A DNA stretch of 7,796 nt from positions 1 through 7,796 of the forward strand of contig CAKURN010000061.1 of NCBI GenBank assembly GCA_934675695.1. Reading direction: 5' to 3'. The position numbers and the translations under genes are program-made. This DNA comes from an uncultured Candidatus Melainabacteria bacterium (lineage in GTDB: Bacteria; Cyanobacteriota; Vampirovibrionia; Gastranaerophilales; Gastranaerophilaceae). Shown here piece by piece: positions 7,237 to 7,796 of this stretch. The notes beneath the pieces were generated by a model. That model did not search any database and was not told the origin of the DNA. It saw only the letters and a list, made by a program, of their open reading frames with translations. Position 1 is the stretch's first letter; each line of letters opens with the position of its first letter.

Positions 7237-7281
7237 CTCCTTTTGTTTTATATAACAATAATCGATTACAAAAACAAAAGA
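7237..7281 (-). promoter_or_regulatory. Leader and possible promoter of the QueD-like gene
   Basis: The strong ribosome site AAAGGAG is at 7237-7243. Further upstream on the minus strand, TTGTTT and TATATA are separated by 17 bases, a plausible but weak -35/-10 pair that would give a very short leader. A 10-bp palindrome, TAATCGATTA, lies between them at 7259-7268. No preQ1 riboswitch-like structure is visible. Confidence 0.35.
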
Positions 7282-7289
7282 ATTGCCCA

Positions 7290-7314
7290 AATAACTATAT
7301 CTGGAGTAGTTATT
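7290..7314. repeat. 8-bp inverted repeat with 9-base loop
   Basis: aataacta and tagttatt face each other around a 9-base loop and overlap the stop codon of the acetyltransferase remnant. It could be the old terminator hairpin of that gene, but it is AT-rich and lacks a T tract on either side. Confidence 0.35.
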
Positions 7315-7600
7315 CTATATTAATATCAATAATAAATTCGCAGCCTTTGTCATGTGGCGGAATGTTTTTTATGACAATAGAACCCCGCCCTGTTTTCCTA
7401 TTTCTACATCCGGTAAAAACTATTACTTTGCCACCAAGTCAGCAATTTTTGCCTATTTTTATGTTTTCTCCGTAATCACGGCAAAATGGAGAGTGAATTG
7501 TGAAATTTTCGACTTTTCTTTGTAAGACTTCTTTTGGGTACTTTATTACTCCCGTTGAAGAATATTTTATAGAATTTTTTCGATTTTGCCAAATCTTCAA
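7310..7600 (-). pseudogene. Remnant of a hexapeptide-repeat sugar O-acetyltransferase
   Basis: One minus-strand frame, without a usable start codon, reads TIHSPFCRDYGENIKIGKNC and then a TGA stop (7439-7441). It continues in the same frame as GGKVIVFTGCRNRKTGRGS and IVIKNIPPHDKG to a TAA at 7310. Maltose/galactoside O-acetyltransferases (LacA/NodL type) have a central PFYCDYGYNIxIGxN segment and a C-terminal GGxVxxxPGVxIGxGSVVxKDIPPxxxxxG segment. The two pieces match these in order, but the roughly 70 residues normally between them are missing. This looks like a gene with an internal deletion, a nonsense codon and a lost N-terminus. The similarity is by eye, and short matches to hexapeptide repeats can mislead. 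Nothing else is seen between 7229 and 7658. Confidence 0.5.
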
Positions 7601-7640
7601 TACAGGTATTTGCTATTTGTAATAACATATAAAATAATAA

Positions 7641-7658
7641 TATAATCGGGAGAAATAT
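7641..7658 (+). promoter_or_regulatory. Ribosome binding site and AT-rich upstream region of the right-edge gene
   Basis: GGGAG at 7648-7652 stands six bases before the ATG at 7659. TATAAT at 7641-7646 matches a -10 box with TTGTAA 18 bases upstream, but transcription from it would start beyond the ribosome site. The real promoter may be the TATAAA around 7628 or lie further left. Confidence 0.4.
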
Positions 7659-7796
7659 ATGGAAATCATAAAAGCAACGGCAAAAAGAGGAATAGAACTG
7701 AAAGGTGCAATGTATGGCGATATAGCTTGTGATAGTGTAGTTGTTATATTGACCGGTATTTGTTCTAATGTTTTTCAAAATGATTTATTGGATTCA
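7659..7796 (+). CDS. Probable alpha/beta-hydrolase family protein, N-terminus only (cut by window end)
   Basis: Forty-six codons from the ATG at 7659, still open at the window end, with a good GGGAG ribosome site. The start MEIIKATAKRGIELKGAMYG, followed by a hydrophobic strand and turn (SVVVILTGICSN), resembles alpha/beta-hydrolase-type proteins. In those, an N-terminal hairpin that ends in a small-molecule or peptide-hydrolase fold is followed by a strand and an oxyanion-hole loop (xxxTGxxxN). The nucleophile and the rest of the triad would lie outside the window, so function and substrate cannot be named. It is divergent from the QueD-like gene, with the acetyltransferase remnant between them. 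An overlapping minus-strand frame (7476-7778) has no recognisable features and is taken as a shadow. Confidence 0.6.
   Translation, partial: MEIIKATAKRGIELKGAMYGDIACDSVVVILTGICSNVFQNDLLDS

Noticed and set aside
7229..7290. preQ1 riboswitch upstream of the QueD-like gene
   Set aside because: The leader is too short and shows no conserved hairpin plus A-rich tail overlapping the ribosome site; only a weak promoter pair is visible.
7215..7475. Plus-strand 86-residue frame
   Set aside because: It is antisense to the start of the QueD-like gene and to the acetyltransferase remnant, with a Phe/Pro-rich product and no ribosome site.
7476..7778. Minus-strand 100-residue frame
   Set aside because: It overlaps the well-supported plus-strand start at 7659 and the acetyltransferase remnant in another frame; no domain or ribosome site supports it.

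Overview
The window is AT-rich bacterial DNA with A/T-ending codons, poly-purine Shine-Dalgarno sites and short intergenic gaps. The QueD-like protein, and a very large multidomain protein with no signal peptide, would fit a gut-associated low-GC lineage such as the non-photosynthetic cyanobacterial relatives (Gastranaerophilales/Melainabacteria). That placement is a weak impression, not something the sequence proves.

Almost the whole left side (1-6509) is one minus-strand reading frame. It starts at 6509 and is still open at base 1, giving at least 2169 codons. In order, the protein has an EF-hand-like pair, two glycine/alanine-rich hydrophobic regions, a beta-rich 'DGN' region, a Thr/Asn-rich linker, a long helical region and a second beta-rich region. 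These are followed by a zinc metallopeptidase domain resembling the catalytic domain of anthrax lethal factor (HELGH plus a downstream ELVAE), a Thr/Ser linker, four tandem 45-residue helical repeats, a segment with a phosphoribosyltransferase-type PRPP-loop motif, and an unrecognised C-terminal part that leaves the window. The architecture suggests a large secreted or delivered toxin/effector, but no delivery or immunity gene is visible.

From 6510 to 6661 lies a regulatory gap with a 14-bp perfect palindrome upstream of the giant gene and a clear rho-independent terminator for the gene behind it. That gene (6662-7228, minus) is a QueD/6-pyruvoyltetrahydropterin synthase-family protein with an extra C-terminal four-cysteine zinc ribbon. 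The usual catalytic cysteine is not where it should be.

From 7229 to 7658 there is no intact gene. The minus strand carries what looks like the eroded remains of a hexapeptide-repeat O-acetyltransferase, with an internal stop and most of the middle missing. At the right edge a plus-strand gene begins at 7659; it resembles the N-terminus of an alpha/beta-hydrolase family protein and is cut by the window. The genes do not form an obvious pathway: the terminator separates queD from the giant gene, and the hydrolase gene is divergent.
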